Source of the DNA: Limnomonas spitsbergensis
Taxonomy: Eukaryota > Chlorophyta > Chlorophyceae > Chlamydomonadales
NCBI GenBank assembly: GCA_037349105.1
Contig: JAYJMM010000041.1
Coordinates: 2,170,001 to 2,234,000 of the forward strand
DNA: 64,000 bases
Reading direction: 5' to 3'
The notes beneath the pieces were generated by a model. That model made no database searches and was not told the origin of the DNA. It saw only the letters and a program-made list of their open reading frames with translations. Positions 11,185 through 24,300 of this stretch are shown here, in pieces. Each line of letters opens with the position of its first letter. The stretch's first letter is position 1. Both the position numbers and the translations under genes were made by a program.

Positions 11185-12351
11185 CACCGGCGCACGTAGG
11201 AGGGTTCGGATGTGGTATATGCATCGAACCAGAGCCAAGCTTCTGAGCGAAGAGGATTTGTGAGGAATGTGCGAAATGGCGCTCCGTTCCCACGAACGAA
11301 CGAAGGTGCGAGGCACCCGGGGAGATCTCACTGGGGAGATCTGAGACAGTCAAGTAGACGCGGGATCGGAATGTTGGATACGGATGCAGGTGTTCGCACA
11401 TCGCTCTCACATGGACAAGACCAGGGGACAGGACCAAAGACAGGATAGTCTCTTCGGTAAATCTGGCTCGGTGAAAATAAACAATTTGACTTGAACTGTT
11501 CAGTTGACAGCAATACGACATGCATGGACGTGTGCCAAAACTGTCAAGAAGTAAGTCCATGCGCATATGATATAGAGCGACAGTGACAGGCATGTCTGTA
11601 TTGGGAGGAACACGAGGCGATCGTGCATGACAAGTCTGGTTGGCATGTTAGTATGTTAAAGTCTGGATGGTGGTCTGGATAGCCACCCCAGTGAGCGGGT
11701 GCCCAGTGAGTAGACAGGGGGCGGGTCCACCGGATTTAATCGGCGGGGTGGTTGGGTGCGGGGTCATGAGCCCTAATCCCTAATCCCGGTGCACACATGC
11801 ACACTCATCGACTACCTATCAATTCATCCAAATTGTAAATATTATAGGGATTCATGATAAAGAGGAGGAACCTGTAAGTGCGGTACCCACGTGGCTGTTC
11901 ATTCCGGAGTATTGCCCAACCTTGACCATGTTCAAGAGTCATGTCCCTACCTGACGTGCCACCAGACCTGGGAGACGGCGAAAATTGACACCGACAACAT
12001 ATACTCTCTCTCACACACACACACACCTATAGCGGCGACAGAAGGCCCCCGCCTCCGTAGCTCGACTATTTCCAGCACTAAACCCGCCGGGGAGCTGTCC
12101 AGGGGCCATACTGAGGACCTGCACACAGCACACGGCTTACGATATCGGAATTTTGTCGTCATATACACAAGTCCACTACGCTGTGCGTCGGCGTCGAGGC
12201 TAGATCAGCTGGCTAGGGTACCCTTGCGCCAGTGTCGTGCATCAGCAGCTGCAGTTGAACACCGGCCAGCTGCCGCCCGCGTCGTGTAGCAGCAACTAAC
12301 AGGGTTAAAATTAGCAGCAGCTGCACACAGACACGCTGCCGTCCGTCAGGG
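11185..12351. promoter_or_regulatory. Head-to-head intergenic region between the SPP gene and the transporter
   Basis: The two inferred start codons point away from each other across 1167 bp, so both promoters and 5' untranslated regions should lie here. A CA-rich microsatellite (ctctctcacacacacacac) lies near 12005-12025. I find no convincing TATA box or other element that assigns a start site. The open frames in this span show no recognisable protein. Confidence 0.4.
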
Positions 12352-15300
12352 ATGCTTTGGACAGGGATCGCCTTCGCCATTACCGCAGCATTCACCAACA
12401 GCGGCATTGACTCCGTGCGCAAGGGAGTATCCTCTTTCTTGCCGAGGTAAGTTGCGCAAATGCGATCGCCTGTTTACGGAAAGTGTCTTTGCCATGCGGC
12501 TAGGGAGTTGCGGAGCCGTCGGGTGTCGCGATGATCTCAACATTGCTCTTTACTGCCTTGAAGGTCGGCATGGAGAGACACTCTGATACAAAGTGTCTCC
12601 ATGCAGGAAGCGTCTCAGTGTCGTGCATTACTGTTCTCTAAGAAACACCGAGTACGCAGAGGATTTTATTTCCATGCATTGAGGGTCTGCTAACCATGCG
12701 TTCCTTGTATTACTTTGGTGCATCAAACTTTTGCAAACCATGCATGGCGATTACTTTGGACAGAGATTGAAATGCCAATGCTGCAAGGGGTGTTGTTAGC
12801 CATGCATGGCCTACCTCACGCCTGTGCATGCCCCCCTTCCTGCCTCCCTTGCCCACCGCTCCTCCTCAGCGATGTCCTTGTCGCCCTGCCTGCTCTCTTT
12901 GAGTCCTGCATCGCTTGCATGTTTGTCATCGGGCTCTCGGGCTTCGGCGCCATTGCGGACGACCTCCGCAGCATCGACCGGCCGTGGCGCTTTGCGGCCA
13001 TTACATTGATATCAGCCTCAGTGCAGCTGTACTCCAAGCTGCTCTATCAGAAGGCGCTGTCGCTTGCGCCGCTCAGCCTGACGGTCCCCTACCTGTCATG
13101 CACACCTGGTGAGAGGGAGCTGGAGGGCCAGGGATGTCCCTCATGTACGCCTCACTATGCAAGGGAAGCACCATCATGGCATGCCCGCTGGATGGCCAGG
13201 GATGTCCCTCATGTACGCCTCACTATGCAAGGGAAGCACCATCATGGCATGCACGCTGGAGGGCCAGGGATGTCCCTCATGTACGCCTCACTAAGCAAGG
13301 GAAGCACTATCATGGCATGCCCGCTGAAGGGCCAGGGATCTCCCTCACATCCGACATCCGCGTGTGAACGACATGTAGGGCACTGAGACTGAGTGAGCCA
13401 GCCACCCTCAGGCATGCTGCGACAGTGCTTCCCTTACTATGCAAGGGAAGCACTGTCATGGCATGCCTGCTGGTGGCTGACATCACTCAGTCTCAGTGCC
13501 CAAAACGGTAATTCACACGCGGTGAGAGATACCTCGTTATTCGTTTTAGATGGGTCTGGCTGGCTGGTGGGCCTCCCTCACACCTGACATGGCACGAAAG
13601 AGATGCACTGACCTAGAAAGCCCTCCTGTCGCATGCCTCTTTAAGCCTCACAGCGACCTCACCTGCCCTGCACACATGGTGAACATGGTAGCCGTCCGTA
13701 GTGGCAGGAAAGAAACGCTCACATGCATCAAAGGCACTGGTAGTCAGGTCTTCCAACAGCATGAATACCTGTTGTCTGCGCAACGCAGCAGAAGTGCCCT
13801 TACCTGTCTTGTGCACACCTGGTGAACATAGTAACCGTAAGGGGTGGCAAGAAGAGCACTGTCACAGGCACCAAAGGCACGGGTCCTGGCCCTGCATGGC
13901 TGCACTTAGTCAGCGCCACTGAGTCTGATACCCCCTAATCATCATTCTCTGCTGGCAAGATATCCATTTGCCTTGCCTCGTAGTTTGTAATTTACTTATT
14001 GAAACAAGAAGGGACTACCATACTCGCTGAAGTTGTCACTCGCAGCTGGTGGGGTAGGGTACAGAAGTTTATATGAGCGCGCTTCAGCTACGATTCAGCT
14101 ACATCACAGCCCAGGCATGAAAGGGATGTACTATCAGTCTGTCACTGCATGCCCACCTGTCACTTCATGCCCACCTGTCACTGCATGCCCACCTGTCACT
14201 GCATGCCCACCTGTCACTTCATGCCCACCTGTCACTGCATGCCCACCTGTCACTGCATGCCCACCTGTCACTTCATGCCCACCTGTCACTGCATGCCCAC
14301 CTGTCACTTCATGCCCACCTGTCACTGCATGCCCACCTGTCACTGCATGCCCACCTGTCACTGCATGCCCACCTGTCATGCCCACCTGTCACTGCATGCC
14401 CACCTGTAACTGTCGCTGCTTAACCTGGCAGTGCTCTACCTGCCACGCACACCTGGCGAGAGGGGGCTCGTTCCCCTCGAGTCTACCTTCTGGCTTGGCG
14501 TGTAGAATGCACCTCTTTCATCAGCCCGTCTGTCGCACGACATGTTGTTGGCTGCCTGGCGGTTACTCCGATTCCTGTCACGGCACTAAAAGTCTCCTCC
14601 AAAGGCACGCCAACTTGTCGTCGAGGCCGCTCAGCCTTGCCGCGCCCTAGTGTTGTGTTGATTGGATTCCAGGTCCAGGTCTGCTGCATCATGGATGGCC
14701 CGCGGCAGAGACTCTTCGTGCAGCATGCCCTGCTGCCTGAGGCCGCTGGCCGTCAGCCGGTCATAGTTAGGTCCCAATGGGCACCATGGTGGCCACCCTG
14801 TACCCCGGCAAAGAGGGTCTGGGCCCCCTCTACCGCCAACTGAATCCTCCCCTTTCCTCCTTGCCCCTCCACAGCCATCCTTATCTTCTTAGCCTATGTT
14901 CTTCTCGGAGAGCAGCCCAGCCCCACCGGCCTGGCAGGTAAGACAGAATGCGAGAAAGCAACGCTTGACCAGTGTGAAAGAAGCACATTGCAGTTGGCAG
15001 GGTAAGGGAGCAGCCCAGCCCGACCAGCCTAGTGGGTGAGACAGGTAAAAATATATGCATGACATGGGTTGTGGGAGTGAAAAGAGCACGGTGCAGCTGG
15101 CTGGTTACGGTACCAGCCCAGCCACACCAGTCTAGCGTGTGCGAAAAGGAAGAAAAGTGTTTCACGTGAGTTGTGGGAGTGACAGGAACAGCGTAACTTG
15201 CAATTGTAGTACGAGGTTGTCATTCTGGCACAGTGGAACAAACACACTGTCACCAGTGTCGGGATCAAACAAAGGAGCTCGCAACCTTAAGCATTTTTGT

Positions 15301-18300
15301 TTGACCGAGGCCAAGCGTGCATACTGATTGTTTACATTGGTGGAGATGGGCTTGAGGGCGATGATGGCACAGCAGGTGAGATACGAGCCTGGACCCTAGA
15401 TTTTAACCCTGGCTGGCACATGGACCCTAAGCGAAAACCCTCATTAGAACTTAGAAATGTTATGAGAAGGGCAGGATCAGGATCATGGTGCAGCAGGTCA
15501 TACGAGCCTGGACCCTAGGGTTTTTCCTTGGCAGACATCTGGACTCCAAGCGTTAACCCTGTTTATATGTATGGCGGAGGGCAGGATCAGGAATTTGTTG
15601 CAGCAGGTAATTGGAGCCTGGACCCCAAGCGTAAACAGCTGCATTTGAATGGGCCTTGAGCCTCAACCCTTGATTACGATTTGGCCCTGTGCATTTACCC
15701 TTGTTTGCAAATGTAAGGCCCTAGTTTTTTTGTTTCTGGTCCCTGCGATTTGTATACATTGGCCTCTTTGCAACAGACTCATGGGTGGATGGTGCATTGC
15801 CACAGACTGATGCAACAATCCCTTCATCCAAGGCTGATCATTTATATATATTTGTTTATTAAATTCTCAAGGACCATGAGAGTCTTTGACATTGCGCCTT
15901 TTTCCATGAGGAGAAATCCTCACACTGGGCAAATCCACTATGAGCCAGGGGTTCCCCTTCACATGCACTTTTTCACCACCTCTGTGCCGTTGACACCGCA
16001 CTTAAGACCCAAACCTTGAACATGCCCTCCTGTTTTTCCAGGTGTGGGGATCATCACACTGGGCGGCTACCTTTTGAGCCAGAAGTCAGTGGGACCGGGG
16101 CCGGCGCCACCTGACCCGGATGACAAGGCAGGGAAGTCTGCGTGGCCATGGCGGTCGAAGAAGGGCCCGAAACCCCAGGCTAGGTGAGGGGGACACTGAT
16201 GAATAAAATGAATGCGCCGTAGTGCCATGGATTCCTGGCTGAAATGTATTGAGAACAGAGTTTCACCTACCATGACTCACACTGGCTGATCAATTTCATA
16301 AAGCATGCTGTGACTGAAACAGGAGGGGGGGGGGCTTCAAAGCCCCAGGCTAGGTGCTCGCCTTCCTGCCCCCGCCCCCAGTGGGTGCAGCTGTCGATCA
16401 ACGTTTGCTTGCCTGGCCCTGCAAGCGTTGCTTTTGATCGCCCTTTCTCTGCCTGACCCCGCCCAATGAGCGGCCAGAGGCTGCCGCTGCCCTCGCCACA
16501 AAAACCCCCGGCAGCCCTCCCGCAGCTGCTGGGCGAATCTGTCCTTCATCCCTTCCTGCCGCCTGCCCGCGCCTGCTCCCGCCCGCATGCTCGCCGGCTA
16601 ACATGGCTGCGCTAACAGTGATATCATTCAGCACATGTGGTATACTTATCCTTGATGCCGCATCCTCGCCCGCTTGCCGCCTGCTTGCCTTGTGTGGCCA
16701 GCAGCCGCTGCAGGCCACGCCTCCCAGACCGCAGGCGGCCCTCCAGCAGCCGCTTGGCAACTCCAGCGCGCACCTCCCCCTTAGACCTGTTTTTTATATA
16801 AAAAATGCCTGCCCTTCTCCCCGTGTGCAGCTGGAGACCCCTCCAGTGCTCGCTGAAGTGCTCGCTCGCCGCCGAAGCAGCACGCTGTCTTCCAGCAGCT
16901 TCGCAACTCGGCGCCCCCCACCTCATTGGGCATGGCGTTCAAAAAACACTGTAGCCTGCCCCCCTTCTCGTTCGCAGTCAGAAGGCCCTTTTTCAGAATT
17001 TTCCTGCCCGCCCCTCTTCCCGTTTGCAGCCAGAAGCCGCTTCAGTGCTCGCCGCCAAAGCTGCACACGGTCCTCCAGCTAGAGCTCACCGACTCTGACA
17101 GCGCAATGGAGAAGAGCAAGAAGGAGGCGGCGGCAAGCGGGGCTGTTGCCCGCGGGAAGCTGCTGCTTCCGAGGACGTGGTGGGGGGGGCAAACAGCGGC
17201 TGCGGCGGCGCTGCCTGCGCTTGTGGTGACAGAGATCTCTTTGCTGGGGACGAGCGCGGGGCAGCCGCTGATGTCGAAAAATAATAAAGTAAGGATGGGG
17301 GCAAGGGTATCCTGCCAGCTTATAACCATGGTTGGTGGTTTAGCAGGCCAGCAGCATATGACCAGGGTTGTGGGTTTAGCAGGCCAGCAGCAAACCAGGG
17401 TTGTGGATTTAGCAGGCCAGCAGCAAACCAGGGCTGAGGGTTTAGCAGGCCAGCAGCAAACCAGGGTTTTGGGTTTAGCAGGCCAGCAGCAAACCAGGGT
17501 TGTGGATTTAGCAGGCCAGCAGCAAACCAGGGTTTTGGGTTTAGCAGGCCAGCAGCAAACCAGGGCTGAGGGTTTAGCAGGCCAGCAGCAAACCAGGGCT
17601 GAGGGTTTAGCAGGCCAGCAGCAAACCAGGGCTGAGGGTTTAGCAGGCCAGCAGCAAACCAGGGCTGAGGGTTTAGCAGGCCAGCAGCAAACCAAGGCTG
17701 AGGGTTTAGCAGGCCAGCAGCAAACCAGGGCTGAGGGTTTAGCAGGCCAGCAGCAAACCAGGGTTGTGGATTTAGCAGGCCAGCAGCAAACCAGGGCTGA
17801 GGGTTTAGCAGGCCAGCAGCAAACCAGGGTTTTGGGTTTAGCAGGCCAGCAGCAAACCAGGGTTGTGGATTTAGCAGGCCAGCAGCAAACCAGGGCTGAG
17901 GGTTTAGCAGGCCAGCAGCAAACCAGGGTTTTGGGTTTATCAGGCCAGCAGCAAACCAGGGCTGAGGGTTTAGCAGGCCAGCAGCAAACCAGGGTTTTGG
18001 GTTTAGCAGGCCAGCAGCAAACCAGGGCTGAGGGTTTAGCACGCCAGCAGCAAACCAGGGTTGATGGTTTAGCAGGCCAGCAGCAAACCAGGGCTGATGG
18101 TTTAGCAGGCCAGCAGCAAACCAGGGTTGAGGGTTTAGCAGGCCAGCAGCAAACCAGGGTTGAGGGTTTAGCAGGCTAGCAGCAAACCAGGGCTGAGGGT
18201 TTAGCAGGCCAGCAGCAAACCAGGGCTGATGGTTTAGCAGGCCAGCAGCAAACCAGGGTTTTGGGTTTAGCAGGCCAGCAGCAAACCAGGGTTGTGGATT

Positions 18301-21300
18301 TAGCAGGCCAGCAGCAAACCAGGCTTAAAGTACACATGGACACATTTCAATTTCAGGAGCCTTTTGGGCGGATATGACGGTGCGATCACGTATGGGTGGC
18401 ATGCTGATTCGATGTGTCACATTGCTTCCCTCCCGCAGGTCCCACACTCGCGGAACGCATCGTATCTGAACCTACAGGCAGACGTCGAGGCCGCAGCTGG
18501 CCCCTCAGATCTGGTAGGCGTCGATCCCAGGCTTCAATTAGCCTGTGCATGGGCAGGATTTGGGTTTGAGGATTTACAGGGGGCAGATGAACGTTCAATC
18601 AACCCTGCAGCTGCATACTGACAGTGGGGCCTCAGTGGGGGTAGGTGTGGAACCATAATACTGAAGTGTGGGGTTGGGGTTGAGGTTTTGTAGGGGGGGG
18701 TCAGTCTTGGTGATACTGGGATTCCTCCTGTGTAGAAATAAAAAAGGACTTTCGGGTTTAGGGTTCAGCTAATCCCTAATCATACCCACATCAGCCGTGT
18801 GTAAATCAAAAGGGATTTTCGGGTTCAGGAATTGTGAGGGTGACACTTAACCCAAACCCTACTCAGGTCAAGCTGTATGGAACAAAAATAGGGTTCAAGA
18901 TTTGCAACGGTTGGAACTAAACCGTGGCCATTCTCATATCAGCCCCTTTGGAAGAAGTAAAGAAAGATATACGCCCTGGCGCGTGGAACGACAGGGATCA
19001 GGGTTCAGGGTTCCAAAATTATCTGAATCTTGACCACACTTACGTGAGCCTTTTAGAACTACAGGGTTTAGGGTTTAGGAATTCGGACCATTCTCATGTC
19101 AGCCCTGTGGGTGGAGGGGAAGAGAGCTGAACCTCATAAGAGGCATGGGAGCTCTGGGGACAGTGCCGTCTGGGTAGAAGTCACTTTGTGGCAGGCGTTT
19201 TGATTCAATCCTGCCCCGGTCAAACACAATCAGTGAGGGCTGCATAGTGTATCTTTAGACTGCTTGTGAACACGCTTGAATCACTGTTGCGATCAGAAGC
19301 CAGGGGCTTTGTAGAAGAGCTGGCTGCAAGGAGGGTGGCATGCGCCTTCCGTGTGAAATCTCACACTTTCTCTGTGCATGCCCTCAATTTGCCCCTGCTT
19401 GCGGGTGTGTGCGAAACGAGTGGCTGGATTTGTTGACACAGGAATTGCACCTCGCAGTATATGATTTCATATTGATCATTGGATCCACATCACCGCCCCC
19501 CCCCCCCCCCCCCCCCCCTTACAAGCAGATGACTGCCACTAGTCTTGGACGCAAGAGCGGCTTTAGAGAGACACGGAACAGCATCCAGGAGCGAGAGCTG
19601 GTTGCCCAGGTGACTGCCGGGATACGGGGCGGTACCCTTGTTGCCGTATTGTTGGCGGTACGGGGCAGTACATATGTTGGCCAAGGCAAATGCTCTGCAC
19701 ACTGCTGGGCCTTGGCTTAGATGCCCCTATCAAATGGCATAGACCATGATACTGTTTCTATGTTTTTCAATTGGCCGTTTTCTCATGTTGCTCCTGGTTG
19801 AAATGCACTCTCTGCAGGCAGCTACGACAAAGAGGAGCAAGTCGTCGGGCGGAGGCATGGACAAATGTGACAAGGGGGATACCGTAACGGAGGGGTGGGT
19901 CCCGGGGGTTGAGGGTTGAGTGGATACCCCAGACAGTCAGATCGGAGGGGTGGGTCCCGGGGGTTGAGGGTTGAGTGGTTGCCCCAGACAGTCAGATCGG
20001 AGGGTTGGGTCCCGGGGGTTGAGGGTTGAGTGGTTGCCCCAGACAGTCAGATCGGAGGGGTGGGTCCCGGGGGTTGAGGGTTGAGTGGTTGCCCCAGACA
20101 GTCAGATCGGAGGGTTGGGTCCCGGGGGTTGAGGGTTGAGTGGATACCCCAGACAGTCAGATCGGAGGGGTGGGTCCCGGGGGTTGAGGGTTGAGTGGTT
20201 GCCCCAGACAGTCAGATCGGAGGGGTGGGTCCCGGGGGTTGAGGGTTGAGTGGATACCCCAGACAGTCAGATCGGAGGGGTGGGTCCCGGGGGTTGAGGG
20301 TTGAGTGGTTGCCCCAGACAGTCAGATCGGAGGGGTGGGTCCCGGGGGTTGAGGGTTGAGTGGATACCCCAGACAGTCAGATCGGAGGGTTGGGTCCCGG
20401 GGTTGAGGGTTGAGTGGTTGCCCCAGACAGTCAGATCGGAGGGTTGGGTCCCGGGGGTTGAGGGTTGAGTGGTTGCCCCAGACAGTCAGATCGGAGGGGT
20501 GGGTCCCGGGGTTGAGGGTTGAGTGGTTGCCCCAGACAGTCAGATCGGAGGGGTGGGTCCCGGGGGTTGAGGGTTGAGTGGTTGCCCCAGACAGTCAGAT
20601 CAAAAGGGTGGGTCCCGGGGGTTGAGGGTTGAGTGGATACCCCAGACAGTCAGATCGGAGGGGTGGGTCCCGGGGGTTGAGGGTTGAGTGGTTGCCCCAG
20701 ACAGTCAGATCGGAGGGGTGGGTCCCGGGGGTTGAGGGTTGAGTGGATACCCCAGACAGTCAGATCGGAGGGGTGGGTCCCGGGGTTGAGGGTTGAGTGG
20801 TTGCCCCAGACAGTCAGATCGGAGGGGTGGGTCCCGGGGGTTGAGGGTTGAGTGGTTGCCCCAGACAGTCAGATCGGAGGGGTGGGTCCCGGGGGTTGAG
20901 GGTTGAGTGGTTGCCCCAGACAGTCAGATCGGAGGGGTGGGTCCCGGGGGTTGAGGGTTGAGTGGATACCCCAGACAGTCAGATCGGAGGGGTGGGTCCC
21001 GGGGGTTGAGGGTTGAGTGGTTGCCCCAGACAGTCAGATCGGAGGGGTGGGTCCCGGGGGTTGAGGGTTGAGTGGATACCCCAGACAGTCAGATCGGAGG
21101 GTTGGGTCCCGAGGTTGAGGGTTGAGTGGTTGCCCCAGACAGTCAGATCGGAGGGTTGGGTCCCGGGGGTTGAGGGTTGAGTGGTTGCCCCAGACAGTCA
21201 GATCGGAGGGGTGGGTCCCGGGGTTGAGGGTTGAGTGGTTGCCCCAGACAGTCAGATCGGAGGGGTGGGTCCCGGGGGTTGAGGGTTGAGTGGTTGCCCC

Positions 21301-24300
21301 AGACAGTCAGATCAAAAGGGTGGGTCCCGGGGGTTGAGGGTTGAGTGGATACCCCAGACAGTCAGATCGGAGGGGTGGGTCATGGGGGTTGAGGGTTGAG
21401 TGGTTGCCCCAGACAGTCAGATCGGAGGGGTGGGTCCCGGGGGTTGAGGGTTGAGTGGATACCCCAGACAGTCAGATCGGAGGGGTGGGTCCCGGGGTTG
21501 AGGGTTGAGTGGTTGCCCCAGACAGTCAGATCGGAGGGGTGGGTCCCGGGGGGTGAGGGTTGAGTGGTTGCCCCAGACAGTCAGATCGGAGGGGTGGGTC
21601 CCGGGGGTTGAGGGTTGAGTGGTTGCCCCAGACAGTCAGATCGGAGGGGTGGGTCCCGGGGGTTGAGGGTTGAGTGGTTGCCCCAGACAGTCAGATCGGA
21701 GGGGTGGGTCCCGGGGGTTGAGGGTTGAGTGGTTGCCCCAGACAGTCAGATCGGAGGGGTGGGTCCCGGGGGTTGAGGGTTGAGTGGATACCCCAGACAG
21801 TCAGATCGGAGGGTTGGGTCCCGGGGTTGAGGGTTGAGTGGTTGCCCCAGACAGTCAGATCGGAGGGGTGGGTCCCGGGGGTTGAGGGTTGAGTGGTTGC
21901 CCCAGACAGTCAGATCGGAGGGGTGGGTCCCGGGGTTGAGGGTTGAGTGGTTGCCCCAGACAGTCAGATCGGAGGGGTGGGTCCCGGGGGTTGAGGGTTG
22001 AGTGGTTGCCCCAGACAGTCAGATCAAAAGGGTGGGTCCCGGGGGTTGAGGGTTGAGTGGATACCCCAGACAGTCAGATCAAAAGGGTGGGTCCCGGGGG
22101 TTGAGGGTTGAGTGGATGCCCCAGACAGTCAGATCAGAGAGGTGGGTCCCGAGGGTTGAGGGTTGAGTGGTTGCCCCAGACAGTCAGATCGGAGGGGTGG
22201 GTCCCGGGGGTTGAGGGTTGAGTGGATGCCCCAGACAGTCAGATCGGAGAGGTGGGTCCCGAGGGTTGAGGGTTGAGTGGTTGCCCCAGACAGTCAGATC
22301 GGAGGGGTGGGTCATGGGGGTTGAGGGTTGAGTGGATGCTGTATTGGAAGGGTGGGTCAGGGGAATGATGTTCCGCTAACTCTAGGGAATTAGGCCATTG
22401 TCCTGGACGGAACTATTGTAACCCAACCTCTGATGATTTTTCTCGTGCCCCTGAACACTTAACCTAAACCCTAAACCCTGCACCCCAGCCCAGGCCATCG
22501 TTGCTGTTTCTGGTATGGCTGCCCGTCACTCTTTGCACAACCTATCACAGGAGCCAGGCAGACAGATGATGAATGATGAGTGGTGTGGCGGACATTGTGA
22601 TCATTGGAACCTTGACTTGATCACCTGAAAGCCTAATCCTGGTGACCTGAAACCCAAATCCTGGTGACCTGCGCCGCCTTCAGGGGCGTCATTTGGATGC
22701 CGTTTCGCAACCTGACGCAGCAGCCTGGCAGCCTGATGATGATCGGCGTTGCGGCGCTGTGGAGCGTGACGGCCAGCCTGGACAAGGTGTGTGCATGGGA
22801 GGGGGGGGAACAGACACAGGGGCATGGTAGGTGTGTGGGGAGAGACATGGGGGCATGGGAGGGGGGGGTGAACAGGCACAGGGGCATGGGAGGTGTGTGG
22901 GGAGAGATATGGGGGCATGGGAGGGGGGGTGAACAGGCACAGGGGCATGGGAGGTGTGTGGGGAGAGACATGGGGGCATGGGAGGCACACTGACCCATAT
23001 AGATCTGCCAGGAAGAGGCTTGGGGCATGGGGGGCGTGTGGAGAGACACTGGAGGCTCGGGAGGCGTACTGACCCATTGGGGTCTGTCAGGCGCCTCCTT
23101 CCCTGACCTGTCGTCCAAGGTCACATACCTGACTCCTCATGTGTAGAGAAGAGAGTGCAGAGTAGGGGGGGGGGTCTGGGGTTCACCGACTGCTTGCCCC
23201 AACACCAGGGCCTAACTGATCCAGGCATAGGAATCAGAGACTGGACCGGGAGCAAGAGGTGCGTCTACATAGGCCAAGCTAGTTATTTAGAAAATCGACC
23301 TGGGGGACGGTTTCATGACTTCTGGCTCCCCGGCCAGGGCCCGACTTAGTCACACGTGTGTTGTGTGTGATGCTGTGTGCGGTTGTTGTGTGCCTTGCAC
23401 AGATGGGCCAGATTTGGGCTGAGGGATCTTACTGGGCAGGTCGTTTGTGTGTACTGCACTCTGCAGATGGGATGTACGTATGCTCCTTCGATCTGGATCT
23501 ACATAGCCTGCCACCGGATCTGCATGGCGACGCTGTCGTGTGGAGAGATGCTGTGAGTTATCAGCTGTGACAGCTGAGACAGAGTGGAAGGTTGACTTTT
23601 GCCTGCTGCCTCCATAAGGCCATAACCGGATCTGATTGGCAGCATAGTTGTGTGGAGAGATGCTGTGAGTAATCAGTTGCGCAGAGGCGGATAGAAAGGT
23701 TGGATTTTGCCCGCCGCCTCAAAGGCCATAATCGGATCAGCATGGCGACGCGTTGTGTGGAAAGATGCTGCGAGGTATCTCTCATGCGGGCTTACAGAAC
23801 AACTGCTCTCTCCCTTGGTATTCATCTTAGGGTTTGGTTTTTACAAGGGATCTTGCGGGCCAAGGCTATTGTGCAGAGAGACGCTGCGAGTCATTTATAA
23901 GTCAGAAATGAATGTTGACCTATACCTGCTGTGCTATCAGCCGCTGGCTCTGCTGCGTCAGCCTGCCGGACTTACTTTTCAAGTATTTGTCCCGTAATGG
24001 CCCCTTGCTCACTTAAACTCAAGATCTGGTAACCGCCTGTGTTTGCCGACATGCCCCCCTAGCCGCTGGCCCTGCTCCTTGCTAGATGGTCCTGCCGCTT
24101 GCTGCCGCCTGCTGGATTTCTCATTCATGTGTCTTTCCCATAATTGCCACTTTCTCACTTGAACTCAGGATCCAATTACCGTCTTTGTTTTCCTTTACGC
24201 GCTCGCAGCGGCTGGCCCACAAATTTGTATCGGAATCCTATTTTAAAGCAATGCCCCCTCCCTCCCACGCTCACCTGACCCACTGTCCCCTCCCTCCAAT

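Noticed and set aside
14134..14650. Cysteine-rich repeat protein (CPPVTACPPVT)
   Set aside because: The 18-bp unit is a multiple of three, so open frames are automatic. It lies inside transporter intron 2.
16926..18179. Single 417-codon plus-strand frame
   Set aside because: Only 17030-17288 looks like an exon. The rest is the 33-bp minisatellite (11-codon unit), which stays open by composition.
17330..18325. Interstitial telomere
   Set aside because: Only one telomere-like turn per 33-bp unit. It is a minisatellite, not a run of telomere repeats.
5994..22340. CRISPR arrays
   Set aside because: Repeats are directly adjacent without unique spacers, units vary, no cas genes are present, and the context is eukaryotic and intronic.
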